DNA from: Symsagittifera roscoffensis
Lineage: Eukaryota; Xenacoelomorpha; Acoela; Convolutidae
DNA: 64,000 nucleotides
Direction: 5' to 3'
Assembly (NCBI RefSeq): GCF_963678635.1
Contig: NC_087063.1
Coordinates: 69,711,617 to 69,775,616, forward strand
Both the position numbers and the translations under genes were made by a program. The notes under the pieces were generated by a model. The model searched no databases and was not told the origin of the DNA. It was given only the letters and a program-made list of their open reading frames with translations. Positions 1 to 10,267 of the stretch are shown here, in pieces; positions within the stretch are counted from its first letter, which is position 1, and each line of letters starts with the position of its first letter.

Positions 1-22
1 TCAACTTGAAAAAAAAAGAAAT

Positions 23-291
23 TTACCAACTAACATGCCTCAATTTATAGAGCTCACGCGTTTTATCTAGTACATGAAAAAGTTCATTGAAAACATCCGA
101 CCCTGCCCAGGTGCGAACCTTCTTATTTGGTTGCGGGTCTTCTTCCCTACCTCTACGCAACAAATCCATGATACCTTGAGCTAAAGCGCTATTTGTAATA
201 TAATAGTATGTGTTAATATCCTCAGCAGTGGCTGTACTTAATAGCTGGTTATAGATCAAAACGAACACTTTCAAATGAACATTAACATTTG
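23..291 (-). CDS. possible terminal exon, unknown protein
   Basis: An open frame of about 85 codons on the minus strand ends in TAA at 23-25. Just upstream, near 292-308, a pyrimidine-rich stretch followed by AG looks like a 3' splice site, and an in-frame stop lies directly before it, so the frame only makes sense as a last exon. The peptide has a hydrophobic start (FVLIYNQLL) and a charged C-terminal half (FNELFHVLDKTRELYKL). I do not recognise a family. It could also be a chance frame; there is no upstream exon in the window to test it. Confidence 0.25.
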
Positions 292-340
292 CGACTTAGA
301 TTGAAAAAAAAGAGAGTTCATAGAATCACACAAGCATTGC

Positions 341-452
341 TTGTGTAAAAAAGTAAGATGCCAAAAAGCAGACAAACGAGAGTCTGACAATTCAAGTTTT
401 CCCGAAAAATCCAAACTCAATAGATACAGAAAAAACAAGATCGGCCGAAATA
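341..452 (+). other. unique flank before the satellite
   Basis: Non-coding flank of the satellite array. It shares a weak, gapped similarity with 3840-3930 (GCAGACAA... followed by an A-run and ACAAGATC), so both may be remnants of one older dispersed repeat. No gene is seen. Confidence 0.3.
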
Positions 453-2610
453 AAGTAAAGATAGGTTGGAATGAAAATCTGAAGCAGTTTAGTCACATCA
501 CACCTTTGAATACCACACAATCCGAACATGGTAAGCTAGCAGACAGAAAAAAGTTAAACACGGGATCGAACACAAAAAAAAATCAATGAGCCCATAAGAT
601 ATCAATTGTGATGAGACTTTCGGTGATGAGGCAAAAGATACTTTCCTGGTAGATTTGCGACTTTTTATGACAAAATGCCAACCGTTAACAATTTTTCCCA
701 GTAAAAAGGCTATTGCATTTCTGGACATCTACATGACAAATAAATAAAGTAAAGATAGGTTGGAATGAAAATCTGAAGCAGTTTAGTCGCATCACACCTT
801 TGAATACCACACAATCCGAACATGGTAAGCTAGCAGACAGAAAAAAGTTAAACACGGGATCGAACACAAAAAAAATCAATGAGCCCATAAGATATCAATT
901 GTGATGAGACTTTCGGTGATGAGGCAAAAGATACTTTCCTGGTAGATTTGCGACTTTTTATGACAAAATGCCAACCGTTAACAATTTTTCCCAGTAAAAA
1001 GGCTATTGCATTTCTGGACATCTACATGACAAATAAATAAAGTAAAGATAGGTTGGAATGAAAATCTGAAGCAGTTTAGTCACATCACACCTTTGAATAC
1101 CACACAATCCGAACATGGTAAGCTAGCAGACAGAAAAAAGTTAAACACGGGATCGAACACAAAAAAAAATCAATGAGCCCATAAGATATCAATTGTGATG
1201 AGACTTTCGGTGATGAGGCAAAAGATACTTTCCTGGTAGATTTGCGACTTTTTATGACAAAATGCCAACCGTTAACAATTTTTCCCAGTAAAAAGGCTAT
1301 TGCATTTCTGGACATCTACATGACAAATAAATAAAGTAAAGATAGGTTGGAATGAAAATCTGAAGCAGTTTAGTCGCATCACACCTTTGAATACCACACA
1401 ATCCGAACATGGTAAGCTAGCAGACAGAAAAAAGTTAAACACGGGATCGAACACAAAAAAAATCAATGAGCCCATAAGATATCAATTGTGATGAGACTTT
1501 CGGTGATGAGGCAAAAGATACTTTCCTGGTAGATTTGCGACTTTTTATGACAAAATGCCAACCGTTAACAATTTTTCCCAGTAAAAAGGCTATTGCATTT
1601 CTGGACATCTACATGACAAATAAATAAAGTAAAGATAGGTTGGAATGAAAATCTGAAGCAGTTTAGTCGCATCACACCTTTGAATACCACACAATCCGAA
1701 CATGGTAAGCTAGCAGACAGAAAAAAGTTAAACACGGGATCGAACACAAAAAAAAATCAATGAGCCCATAAGATATCAATTGTGATGAGACTTTCGGTGA
1801 TGAGGCAAAAGATACTTTCCTGGTAGATTTGCGACTTTTTATGACAAAATGCCAACCGTTAACAATTTTTCCCAGTAAAAAGGCTATTGTATTTCTGGAC
1901 ATCTACATGACAAATAAATAAAGTAAAGATAGGTTGGAATGAAAATCTGAAGCAGTTTAGTCACATCACACCTTTGAATACCACACAATCCGAACATGGT
2001 AAGCTAGCAGACAGAAAAAAGTTAAACACGGGATCGAACACAAAAAAAAATCAATGAGCCCATAAGATATCAATTGTGATGAGACTTTCGGTGATGAGGC
2101 AAAAGATACTTTCCTGGTAGATTTGCGACTTTTTATGACAAAATGCCAACCGTTAACAATTTTTCCCAGTAAAAAGGCTATTGCATTTCTGGACATCTAC
2201 ATGACAAATAAATAAAGTAAAGATAGGTTGGAATGAAAATCTGAAGCAGTTTAGTCGCATCACACCTTTGAATACCACACAATCCGAACATGGTAAGCTA
2301 GCAGACAGAAAAAAGTTAAACACGGGATCGAACACAAAAAAAATCAATGAGCCCATAAGATATCAATTGTGATGAGACTTTCGGTGATGAGGCAAAAGAT
2401 ACTTTCCTGGTAGATTTGCGACTTTTTATGACAAAATGCCAACCGTTAACAATTTTTCCCAGTAAAAATGCTATTGCATTTCTGGACATCTACATGACAA
2501 ATAAATAAAGTAAAGATAGGTTGGAATGAAAATCTGAAGCAGTTTAGTCGCATCACACCTTTGAATACCACACAATCCGAACATGGTAAGCTAGCAGACA
2601 GAAAAAAGTT
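453..2610. repeat. 293/294-bp satellite, 7 full copies plus a partial
   Basis: Units start with AAGTAAAGATAGG at 453, 747, 1040, 1334, 1627, 1921, 2215 and 2508, giving spacings of 294, 293, 294, 293, 294, 294 and 293. The eighth copy breaks off near 2610. Copies are almost identical. Two linked differences split them into types: TAGTCACATC with a run of nine A, and TAGTCGCATC with a run of eight A. The order is A9, G8, A9, G8, G9, A9, G8, G(partial), so most units sit in 587-bp dimers. Open frames on the minus strand recur only because the repeat recurs; I do not treat them as genes. Confidence 0.95.
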
Positions 2611-4036
2611 ATTCCACACAGAGGCGAAGCTTCGCTTCTCAAACACTAGCGAGAACATGACAAAAAGCAGCACTAGAATTGCAATACGAAAAAATAGAAA
2701 CAAGACTCAAACTGCGACCTACTGCAGTCAAGAGATTTTGAGTCTCACGCACTAACCACGCACGCTTAAGCACCGACAAACACTAGTCACGAATAAAGCA
2801 GCTACACATGCTAATAAATTGCCAATGCAATTCAGCAAAAGTGGCACCAAATACAAACAGGCACAATTTTGCTGAAAACAATTTGGACTAATAATGAATT
2901 TCAAAAAGTTGCGAGATACTTTAAGAAAGAAAATTTTGGAAATCTAGTTTTTATTAATGTTATGTTGTTTGAAGCTTTTTTCGGTTTCATTTGATGAATT
3001 AAAAATGCATCAACGTGTTAAATTATTACTATTCCAATGTCAAAGCAAATGCTATCAAAAAGCTGTAAATGTACCCCAAAGCGGCACCAATATTTGCGAC
3101 TTCGGTTAGAGAAGAAGAAGACTCGTAAGAATACACTAAGCTCAGGCTAGTGTAATAAACATCAATAATTCCATTAAGTTTTTACGTGAACTTTCTTCCG
3201 ATCAAGGATAGAGATTAAGAGTCTCACAACCTCCAACCTCCGCCATGAGCTTTTGCATTTAAACAAGCACGAGCCACTAAGAAGGCGGATATCAAAACCA
3301 TGCTATACAGCAAGAGAGAAGTTTTAATGTTTGGGTTGAAGACTTGGGTTACAAAAAAATGGATTCGTAGTATAACACTAAGCTCGCTAGCTCTCTTGTG
3401 ATTTTAAAAAAGTAAATGTAGTATAGCACTAAGCTCGCCGTAAAAACATTTAGCAACAAGATAATTCGTAATTCTTGGTTTTCTAAGTTTTTTTAAGACA
3501 TAACTAGTTGTATAAAGTATATTTTCCTGCAAGTATACACAATCTTCAGACTAAAAATTACTAAAATATTAAAATATCTGGAATACTAAAATAGAGTAAA
3601 ATATTACAAAAATATCTGAAATATTTATTTCAAATTTGGCAATATACGAAGCATAGCTTCGCAACACTTGCGATGCATCACACGTTAAATTAGCACGGAA
3701 AAATATCAAGTAGCAACTAGTCAGACAATACTTGGAAATATAATAACGGAAATTAACAACATCTTGAAATACAATTACCTGCAACTTTACAAATGTTAGA
3801 TACGGCCCACTAAAAAGTTCATTGTTTGGAAAGTAAGGCAAAAAAAATCAGCAGACAACCGGTGATCCGACAGTTGAAACTTTTCTTGAAAAAATCAAAC
3901 TCCAGATGTAAAAAAAAACAAGATCAAACCAGGAGTCATATCACAGACCTTAGGCTCCCACGGTACGCAACTTTACCACTATACCAAGGATTTGGAAATT
4001 AGCGAGGTTTCGTAATAAAACAAGGTCGATTTTTCA
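2611..4036. other. A+T-rich intergenic DNA
   Basis: No convincing gene. It holds three scattered short similarities (CACTAAGCTC near 3135, 3374 and 3424, the last two preceded by GTAGTATA), probably remnants of a decayed repeat, and the tRNA-like stretch listed separately. Confidence 0.5.
3920..3995 (-). other. tRNA-like (SINE-like) remnant
   Basis: On the minus strand the stretch reads CCTTGGTATAGTGGTAAAG, close to a tRNA D-arm/A-box. About 30 nt later comes GGTCTGTGATATGACTCC, which can form a 4-bp stem with an 8-nt loop like a degraded T-arm/B-box. No matching acceptor stem is visible, so this is not a functional tRNA. It may be a tRNA-derived SINE head. Confidence 0.25.
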
Positions 4037-4042
4037 TTTATT
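4037..4042 (-). terminator. candidate polyadenylation signal for the NT5DC gene
   Basis: AATAAA on the minus strand, about 280 nt past the stop codon of the nucleotidase gene and the first perfect hexamer I noticed downstream of it. The link is positional only. Confidence 0.35.
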
Positions 4043-4320
4043 TGTGAGAAGTTGTTTAGAGGGGAAAGTCTAGTTCTGGATTGATGCCACTTGCTGATTG
4101 ATGAATAAGTGGGAAAACACACTTCATGTATATTATAACCTGAGATTGGCAAAGGGAGGACGTATGAGCTATGGCTTAGCTACAACATAAATTACATGGA
4201 AGTGTATTTAATTCCAGACATTTAGAAGTCTCCCCCATTTCTGTTTCTTAACACTATGTTAGTATTTACAAAAATGATAGTGTAATGTCGTTGACAGGAT
4301 AGACTGTAAATGACAGATAG

Positions 4321-5886
4321 TTAGCTCTCAAACACCGGTGTGCGCATGAAGAAACGCTCGTGTGGCAGTGCGTATCTTTTGGGATAAAAAGTTCTGTCTT
4401 TTGGGTAGTGTATGAAGTTGCATAGATGTCCAGTGTACAAGTCAGCGAATCGACTAAGTCGTCTGAAGAAATAGCTAGGGTTATTGTGACATCTGAAAAT
4501 TGACCCAAATTTAGGATGCATCATGTCTTTGATCTCTTCTTTCAGCTGGTCTCGCTCCACTTTCCAACTTTCTCTCGCCGCCCGAATATTCTCGTGATTT
4601 TTTGACACTTGTAGCCTCTCGATCAAATTTTCCAGACTACACTTCAGTGCTAACTTTGATCGAAATTCTTCATTATTGTAAATTTCAATTTCATCTCTAA
4701 GCTCTGAGATTATAGCGCCAGTTCGCCATCCGTTTCTCAATGCGGGTTCGGCTAGATCGCCATAAACGTGGTCACCGAAATAAAGAACATTTCTTCCAGT
4801 CCAACCTGTCATTTCCGTGAAACTATTTAGATTTCCTTGGAAGTAAACTGACCCTTTTTCCAGTTTTGTTATTTTCGTCCAGTCCGACTTATTTGCATCG
4901 GACAAGTTAAGTCGCCTGAAAGGTCGCACTTTTTCACTGGCTGAAAAAAACTTGGGTTTTCTAGCGCTGCAGATCACGACATCGAATAAATCCCTCCAAT
5001 CTTTGCCAATTAGGTACTTCATGCCTGCATCAACAAAGTAAAACTCGCTATTAGTCATCAGAAATAGCTTTCGGCCCGTGATTTGTAGCTCGTTCAGCAT
5101 GTATGGTAGATACTTTCTTGTGAAATCTGCGTCTACGTATTGTTCTACATCTTGTGCAACTGCTTGATGCATACCACCACTGTTGTGAACATAGGATACT
5201 GCCGCTTGTACATCATCGTAAAGATATTCAGGAGCATACTCCATTCGCATATCAATGAACAATTGTTGGATGTCAACCAGAAGCGCTATTTGTGAGGATG
5301 CAAACAAATCAGTGAGCTGTCTCATTTTTTGTACACCTTCAGCACCACCATGGAACCCACTCATGTGATCAAACCTAACGTGGAAGCCATCGTAATGACT
5401 CAGAACTTCCTCTCTTGATAATCTGCGATGACCTTTGTAAACAGTGTTTGGTTGTATTTTGTGAAATGCGTCAATTTTCAAGATGAGACCCAATTGAGTA
5501 TCATAGTGCAGGCCAGTACGCACCGCTTTTGAATCGTACTTCAAATTCAAAATTTCTTTAGGATAGCCTTTACCATGAACCAGTTTTTCGGCAATTAGAC
5601 GATAGATTAGACTATTCATTTCTGATGTGTACTTGGCTATTGTGTAATCGTAATCGAACCCCCATATTTGAATATCCCGGAGAGAAATTTCATTGTTGGC
5701 AAAAACTGCTCCCTCAAAAACACCGGAGACACGACTGTTTTCATTAGCAACTTTTATAGCATGGCTGTACAAGTCTTCTGGATTAGTTGCACTATCTATT
5801 TGACCTGTGCTTATGGGCCGTCTAACTTGCAGCGCTCTATAAAAACTAAATGGAGAGGCAAAATTCAAAAGTTTACTTCTTGTCAT
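4321..5886 (-). CDS. NT5DC: 5'-nucleotidase domain-containing protein (NT5DC2/3-like)
   Basis: Intact 521-codon frame without introns, ending in TAA. The protein belongs to the HAD-superfamily 5'-nucleotidase family (cN-II and NT5DC proteins). HAD motif I is GFDYDYT at residues 76-82, with the expected Asp78 and Asp80. Motif II is LMTNS around residue 278, motif III is the ARKP lysine near residue 310, and motif IV is GDHVYGD at 371-377. Family landmarks FANNEISLRDI, GLHYD, GWRTGAII and FGSIFR are also present, and the length fits NT5DC2/3 (about 520-550 aa). Known members dephosphorylate nucleoside monophosphates or are of unknown substrate. The first 25 residues are basic and lack acidic residues, which would suit a mitochondrial presequence (inference). 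ATG at 5886 gives the full family N-terminus. This is the only clearly functional gene in the window. The lack of introns could mean a compact gene or a retrocopy. Confidence 0.93.
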   Translation of the reverse strand: MTRSKLLNFASPFSFYRALQVRRPISTGQIDSATNPEDLYSHAIKVANENSRVSGVFEGAVFANNEISLRDIQIWGFDYDYTIAKYTSEMNSLIYRLIAEKLVHGKGYPKEILNLKYDSKAVRTGLHYDTQLGLILKIDAFHKIQPNTVYKGHRRLSREEVLSHYDGFHVRFDHMSGFHGGAEGVQKMRQLTDLFASSQIALLVDIQQLFIDMRMEYAPEYLYDDVQAAVSYVHNSGGMHQAVAQDVEQYVDADFTRKYLPYMLNELQITGRKLFLMTNSEFYFVDAGMKYLIGKDWRDLFDVVICSARKPKFFSASEKVRPFRRLNLSDANKSDWTKITKLEKGSVYFQGNLNSFTEMTGWTGRNVLYFGDHVYGDLAEPALRNGWRTGAIISELRDEIEIYNNEEFRSKLALKCSLENLIERLQVSKNHENIRAARESWKVERDQLKEEIKDMMHPKFGSIFRCHNNPSYFFRRLSRFADLYTGHLCNFIHYPKDRTFYPKRYALPHERFFMRTPVFES

Positions 5887-6955
5887 CTGAATAGATAATA
5901 ATTCGAAGAGTTACTCGTAATAAACTGATTTAATCTGTACAATTATACAAATATCTGAAAACATTTGGATCTTGATATTACAACGTCAATTGAAAAGAAA
6001 CCAGTTTTTATAAGCAGTTCTTCAGCTCGTCTATTTTTGGTTGGAGCAAGTGCATGGATCCTATAATGATGCGCTTAAACGGTGGTTTGAGCTTGAAAAA
6101 ACTGGAGTGGCTCCGGAAATTCAAATCTAAACAATTGGACATAGCCAATTTTAGACAGCGAAGTTTCAGACTTGAATTTAAGACTCGAATCACCGGACGA
6201 AAAAAGATTCAACGCCTTCCAAGATAGATTTGGCTCCCAATGGTTGACTGTCATTGTGTGCAAATAACTCATTGTCTGCAGAGACTAAAACTATAGAACC
6301 AACAACTCAGAATCTCGATAGGACTTAAATAAGGCTCTAAAATTTGCGAACGGTATAAAAGCGTAAGCGGAAAAGAAGTTACCGAAGATGGTTGGCATGT
6401 CCTTTCTCGCATCAGTGCAGGGGGATTCTCTAGACATTCAAACCTGAATGCCCTAATAAAGCAGAACTTTTCTTTTCACATTCCTTGATTAGAGCCACGA
6501 CGTCTTTACAGGGCCATTCAGAAGCGACCAGGCGGTTTGACGCTCGTTCCATGGGCTGTTGGTATGCAGCTCTTGTGAGATGTAACGGTGGTAGACTCCC
6601 TAGCCTCCAGTAGGATTATTGCGGGGTCGGTTTGTAACCTTACTGCCGCTGAAGCAAAACAGCAAAAAATAACATAAATAAAGGCTTAATTGATGGATAT
6701 CTTTTTCAACCGCTAGCTTTTGAGATTCAGGGCGCTGCCGGCCCCAGCACGGAAGTTGTTTTAAAGCAAGCTTTGCAAGAACCTAAGCATATGTACCCAG
6801 GATCCCAGGGCAGGCAGCTTTTTAAAACAGAGAATATCCCTGGCAGTACAGATTGCGAACGACGCATGTGTAATCGGCACAAGATTTGACAAACAACTTT
6901 CAACTCAACTTTTTTTTAGTAGCACAATATACATTTATATATATTTTCTCGTGTC
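5887..6955. other. intergenic DNA upstream of NT5DC
   Basis: About 1.1 kb without a convincing gene. The first few hundred bases must hold the NT5DC promoter, but I see no defined core element I would vouch for. A G+C-richer patch at 6400-6860 has short open frames broken by stops and no recognisable product. Confidence 0.4.
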
Positions 6956-7141
6956 GAGTTGCGGGTTCCTTTTGAAAAAACGAAACCCTTATGCAGTTTA
7001 ATAATCAACACTAATCATTTTCTTTTTATCAGAATCACTTCCTTATCTAGAAAAATTCCAAGGGCTTTGACAGACATATGTGATGAAGGGACTACTGACT
7101 GTAACCTCGGTTACTATGATACTTTTGACCTTCTGGTTACC
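6956..7141 (+). repeat. diverged direct repeat, copy A
   Basis: Similar along its length to 7392-7580. Shared blocks include ATCACTTCC, TATCTAGAAAA, ATTCCAAGG, TGATGAAGGGACT and GACTGTAACCTCGGTTACTATGATACTTTTGACC (quoted in separate parts: GACTGTAACCTCGG and TTACTATGATACTTTTGACC). Non-coding; likely an old duplicated or dispersed element. Confidence 0.75.
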
Positions 7142-7356
7142 CACAAAAAAAAGATATACAGAAAAAAATGAAAGGTCATCCACTTAATGTGCAAAAAAAA
7201 TAAACAAACTTTATATCGAAGAAAAATTTGCGTCAAATAAAAACACGAGCGACTCATTGGAGCATGTGCTGCTTTCTAAGTTATAACATGGCATTCTAAT
7301 TGACGCCTGAAAAATTATAAGCATGGAGAAAAAACTAAAGTTAAAACTATGGCTCG

Positions 7357-7410
7357 CAATAAGAACACGCAACTCGGATAAGGGCTTATCCGAGTTGCGT
7401 GTTCTTATTG
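7357..7410. repeat. perfect palindrome, 26-bp arms, 2-bp loop
   Basis: Left arm 7357-7382 and right arm 7385-7410 are exact reverse complements around GG (7383-7384). The centre reads GGATAAGGGCTTATCC. The pairing stops sharply at 7356/7411. The right arm overlaps the start of repeat copy B (7392). The core ATAAGGGCTTATCCG occurs again at 7696-7710, so it may be a repeat terminus. Confidence 0.95.
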
Positions 7411-7580
7411 AAGAAACGTAACCCGTATCGATTTTAATTGAAAAGGACTTAAACACTTGTCATCTTCTTTTATCATTATCACTTCCATATCTAGAAAATT
7501 CCAAGGATTTTGACTGAAATACATGATGAAGGGACTCATGACTGTAACCTCGGTTACTATGATACTTTTGACCGTCTGAT
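7392..7580 (+). repeat. diverged direct repeat, copy B
   Basis: Second copy of the 6956-7141 repeat, starting GAGTTGCGTGTTC where copy A has GAGTTGCGGGTTC and ending at TACTTTTGACCGTCTG. The palindrome abuts its 5' end; copy A has no such palindrome. Confidence 0.75.
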
Positions 7581-7582
7581 AA

Positions 7583-7970
7583 ACTACGGCCCCAGCTTAA
7601 ACTGAAGGTACTGTTTTTTAGAATATAACCTGACGCAGGATCAAAATTTCAAAAATTGGACTTTACACAAATCTTAACAGTATCTCTAGACTAAAATAAG
7701 GGCTTATCCGCTGACATAGGGGAGAGGCCTCCTCCCCTTTCTTCAAATTAAACTTAACGTCAAATTAGACAGTCGTTTTTTAACAAAAAAAATTGAAAAA
7801 TCAAATGGTAACAAGGATAGCCGGTTACTGTGCAAGTAGCACAACATATTCCGACCTTAGTCTAAAAATACACAAAAAAATGTTTTTTTTTCGAATTAGT
7901 GTCGTTAACATCTGCGTGGTGGGATAAAATGATCTGATCGAAAAACTGGTAAATAGAAATATTCGACAGT
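7583..7970. other. non-coding DNA
   Basis: Nothing gene-like seen. It contains the second occurrence of the palindrome core (7696-7710). Confidence 0.4.
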
Positions 7971-8169
7971 TGTGACATTCGACCAGAATTGACAAAAAGA
8001 CAGATACGAAGGGCTAGCAGCTAACCTTCCGAATTAGCAGTTTTAGAGGATTAACAGTGTTATTCAGACGATTAGAAAAATTGTGAAGGCTGAAAGATTC
8101 GGAAATTCTTAAATTTTGAAAATTCGAATTGTGGCGTCACACTTCTGAGAAACGTCAACAACGGCCATT
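7971..8169 (+). mobile_element. truncated LTR fragment next to element 1
   Basis: It begins TGTGACATTCGACCAG, the same start as the LTR-like repeats of element 2 (minus strand at 34,951). It also shares a block near 8045-8085 (GGATTAACAGTGTTATTCAG) with them. It stops where the element 1 LTR begins. It may be an older LTR that element 1 landed in, or a partial duplicate of an LTR end; a similar partial copy precedes the element 2 LTR. Confidence 0.5.
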
Positions 8170-8875
8170 TGTGCCAGTCGGTCATATCTGGAAGTTTGAC
8201 CTTGAGGAATGCGAAATACGTGGTTTTGGAAGGAAGTTTAATTTTTCAAAAATTCGAATTGAGCCTGTCATGCTCAGTTTTCTCGCGACAACTGAAAACA
8301 TCAAAAATAAAATCAGAACAACCGAATTACAATTGCTGGAAAGTTGTCAAATAAACACAGTGGGAAATTGCTATTCGCAATTTCCGTCGTAGAAAACGAG
8401 AGTAGAGCTGTCCTATCTGATATAGGAGACAGAACAATCACAAGAGCAAACCAAAACTCAACTGAACCAGAGTTAACCTTCAATGGAAAGGTAGACAACT
8501 GAAGTCTCCCAATGGCTCAGATCCAAAACTACCTTCTCAAGTTAAAACTCATTTCCTTTGATTGGAACTCATTGTTAGAAATTTTCTTGAGTTATATTCA
8601 ATTATATTCATGCTAGAATTAATAATTAGCTTAATTACTCTGTTTCTCAAGTGTGCTGCTATGTAAGTACCTAATTTAATTTTCCCGAGTGCATTTTATG
8701 ATAAGTATGTTGAGGTAAGGCGAGTTTTCGGTTGATCCATCTGAAATGGATCGAAGTTCCACTGTCCAATAAAAAGTAACTTAACGGATTGTTCCGACCC
8801 TGTTTATGTTCGTGTATTTTGGGTATTTTGAGACCTAAGTATGGGGACGTTCTTATTTTCTAGAGTGATGGCACA
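8170..8875 (+). repeat. 5' LTR of element 1
   Basis: About 0.7 kb, similar along its length to 33,093-33,790 (for example GTGCCANTCGGTCATAT, GGGAAATTGCTATT, GAGAGTAGAGCTGTC, AAGTCTCCCAATGG, CCTAAGTATGGGGACGTTC). It starts TGTGCCA and, if taken to 8875, ends TGGCACA, a perfect 7-bp inverted pair as expected for LTR termini. The last ten bases also match the RT gene, so the true end is uncertain. It lacks any clear primer-binding site because RT sequence follows directly. Confidence 0.75.
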
Positions 8876-9373
8876 TGCATTGATAGGTGTGACAAACAAG
8901 TATGGCAATCTGGTAATGTGCTACGTGGATGACGTGGTAATAGCGACGCCAACACTGGAAGATCACATCGAGCGACTGGAGAGTTGTTTGCATGCATGAA
9001 GAGGTCGGGGCTAAAGTGCAAACCATCAAAATGCGAGATACTCAAGGATTCGAAAAAATACTTGGGGTGGATGGTGAACAGGCACGGCATCAGACCAGAT
9101 CCAGATGCAGTTGAAGCAGTCCTAACTTGGAAATCGCCAAAAACGGAACACCAGTTGATGAGCTTCCTGGGTTTTGCGAACTTTTACAGGGAATTCATCA
9201 AGGGCTACGCGGATAAGGTATACCCGATGCAACAGTTAATGAGACACAAAGGCAAGAAGTTCACGTGGAACAACGCAGCTGAAGAATCATTCCAGAGAAT
9301 AAAGAAAGAGTTGTGCGAGGCACCGGTGTTAGGGATGCCAACAGAGAAAGGGATGTACGTGCTGGACACGGAT
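8868..9373 (+). pseudogene. pol: displaced pol fragment (RT palm to RNase H start)
   Basis: Matches 15,342-15,855 of the same element at roughly 92% by eye over the part I compared. It begins in the RT palm, with the catalytic YVDD at 8922-8933, runs through the RT thumb and stops at the first RNase H aspartate region (YVLDTD). A small deletion near 8980 breaks the frame. It is not in its proper place: it sits directly after the LTR, where the leader should be. The junction lies in TGATGGCACA, shared by the LTR end and RT, suggesting microhomology-driven template switching or recombination. Confidence 0.85.
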
Positions 9374-10267
9374 GGTACAGGACAAGTCAAGGAAACAACC
9401 AGCACGGAATCCAAGCAACAAGAGAGGACGGGGGTGTTCTCAAGTTGGTCAAACGGGTATCGTTAAAATCCACATTACATTTTAGGAGATAAGTGTAAAA
9501 TTGGATAAGCGGAACCCCACTGTTTTGAGGAAGTTTTTACTCAAACAGGCCTGGAAACAGGTTCCACGGTTTTCTCTCGAGAGGTTTAGCACCCGGCGCT
9601 CAAGGTAATTTTCGGCTTAAGAGGGGGGCTAAAGAGGGGGGAGGTTAGAAGGGGGGCTGGTTAGGTTAGAGGTTGGTGGTTGTAAAGTGGAAAAAGGGGG
9701 GACACATTAGAGTAACTAATTGATCGGCATCGTCGATTTAGTTACGTTAGATTCTTACACGCGTTGATTATAAGAAGCGGATATCCAAATTTAACATCGA
9801 ATTAAGGTAGGTACCCTGGTCGGATCGGGAGGCGGGAACGGACATAGACAGTTTTTGTGATACCCCCATAAGATCGCTAGCAGGGGGGAGAAAAACGCGT
9901 GGCAATCGGGTACCAGACGTTTTTTCGGATAAAAGTTGACATCTGTCAGCTTTGAATTTTAGGTGGGTTCATCTCTCTGTTTTTATAATTTTTTCCTGTT
10001 TAAATTTTTACGTTTTGGTGAGAATTTGTTATTGGTATTTGAACGAACAGGTGATCACAAGATACCTGCGAAGAAGTTGGGGCTTCAAATTGCCTGAAAC
10101 AACGAAAGGGAGATAAATACAGGGGGGTTAGTATTTAAATTTGGGCCATTAAGATAGGGATTTTGGGAAAAGTTTTACTAGAGCTCAAGTGGTGGTACAC
10201 GGTACAGTGGTTCAAGAGTCCCCACAACGAAGAGGAAGAGATCCTACTATCCAGACACTTCGTGACA
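9374..10267 (+). other. element 1 leader, G-rich
   Basis: Non-coding. Contains several G-runs between 9620 and 9705 (AGAGGGGGGAGG and similar) and no convincing open frame. Probably the remaining 5' untranslated leader of the retrotransposon. Confidence 0.5.

Noticed and set aside
498-2703. Recurring 60-85-codon minus-strand frames (MSRN... and MGSL... types) as a gene family
   Set aside because: They repeat only because the 293/294-bp satellite repeats; sequence is what A+T-rich DNA gives, with no independent support.
283-3100. TTTGCGACTT near 285, in every satellite unit and at 3,092 as a shared functional motif
   Set aside because: Only ten bases and without matching flanks; chance or remnant similarity is enough.
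6400-6860. A G+C-richer patch as a gene or tRNA
   Set aside because: Frames are short and broken, and no cloverleaf can be drawn.
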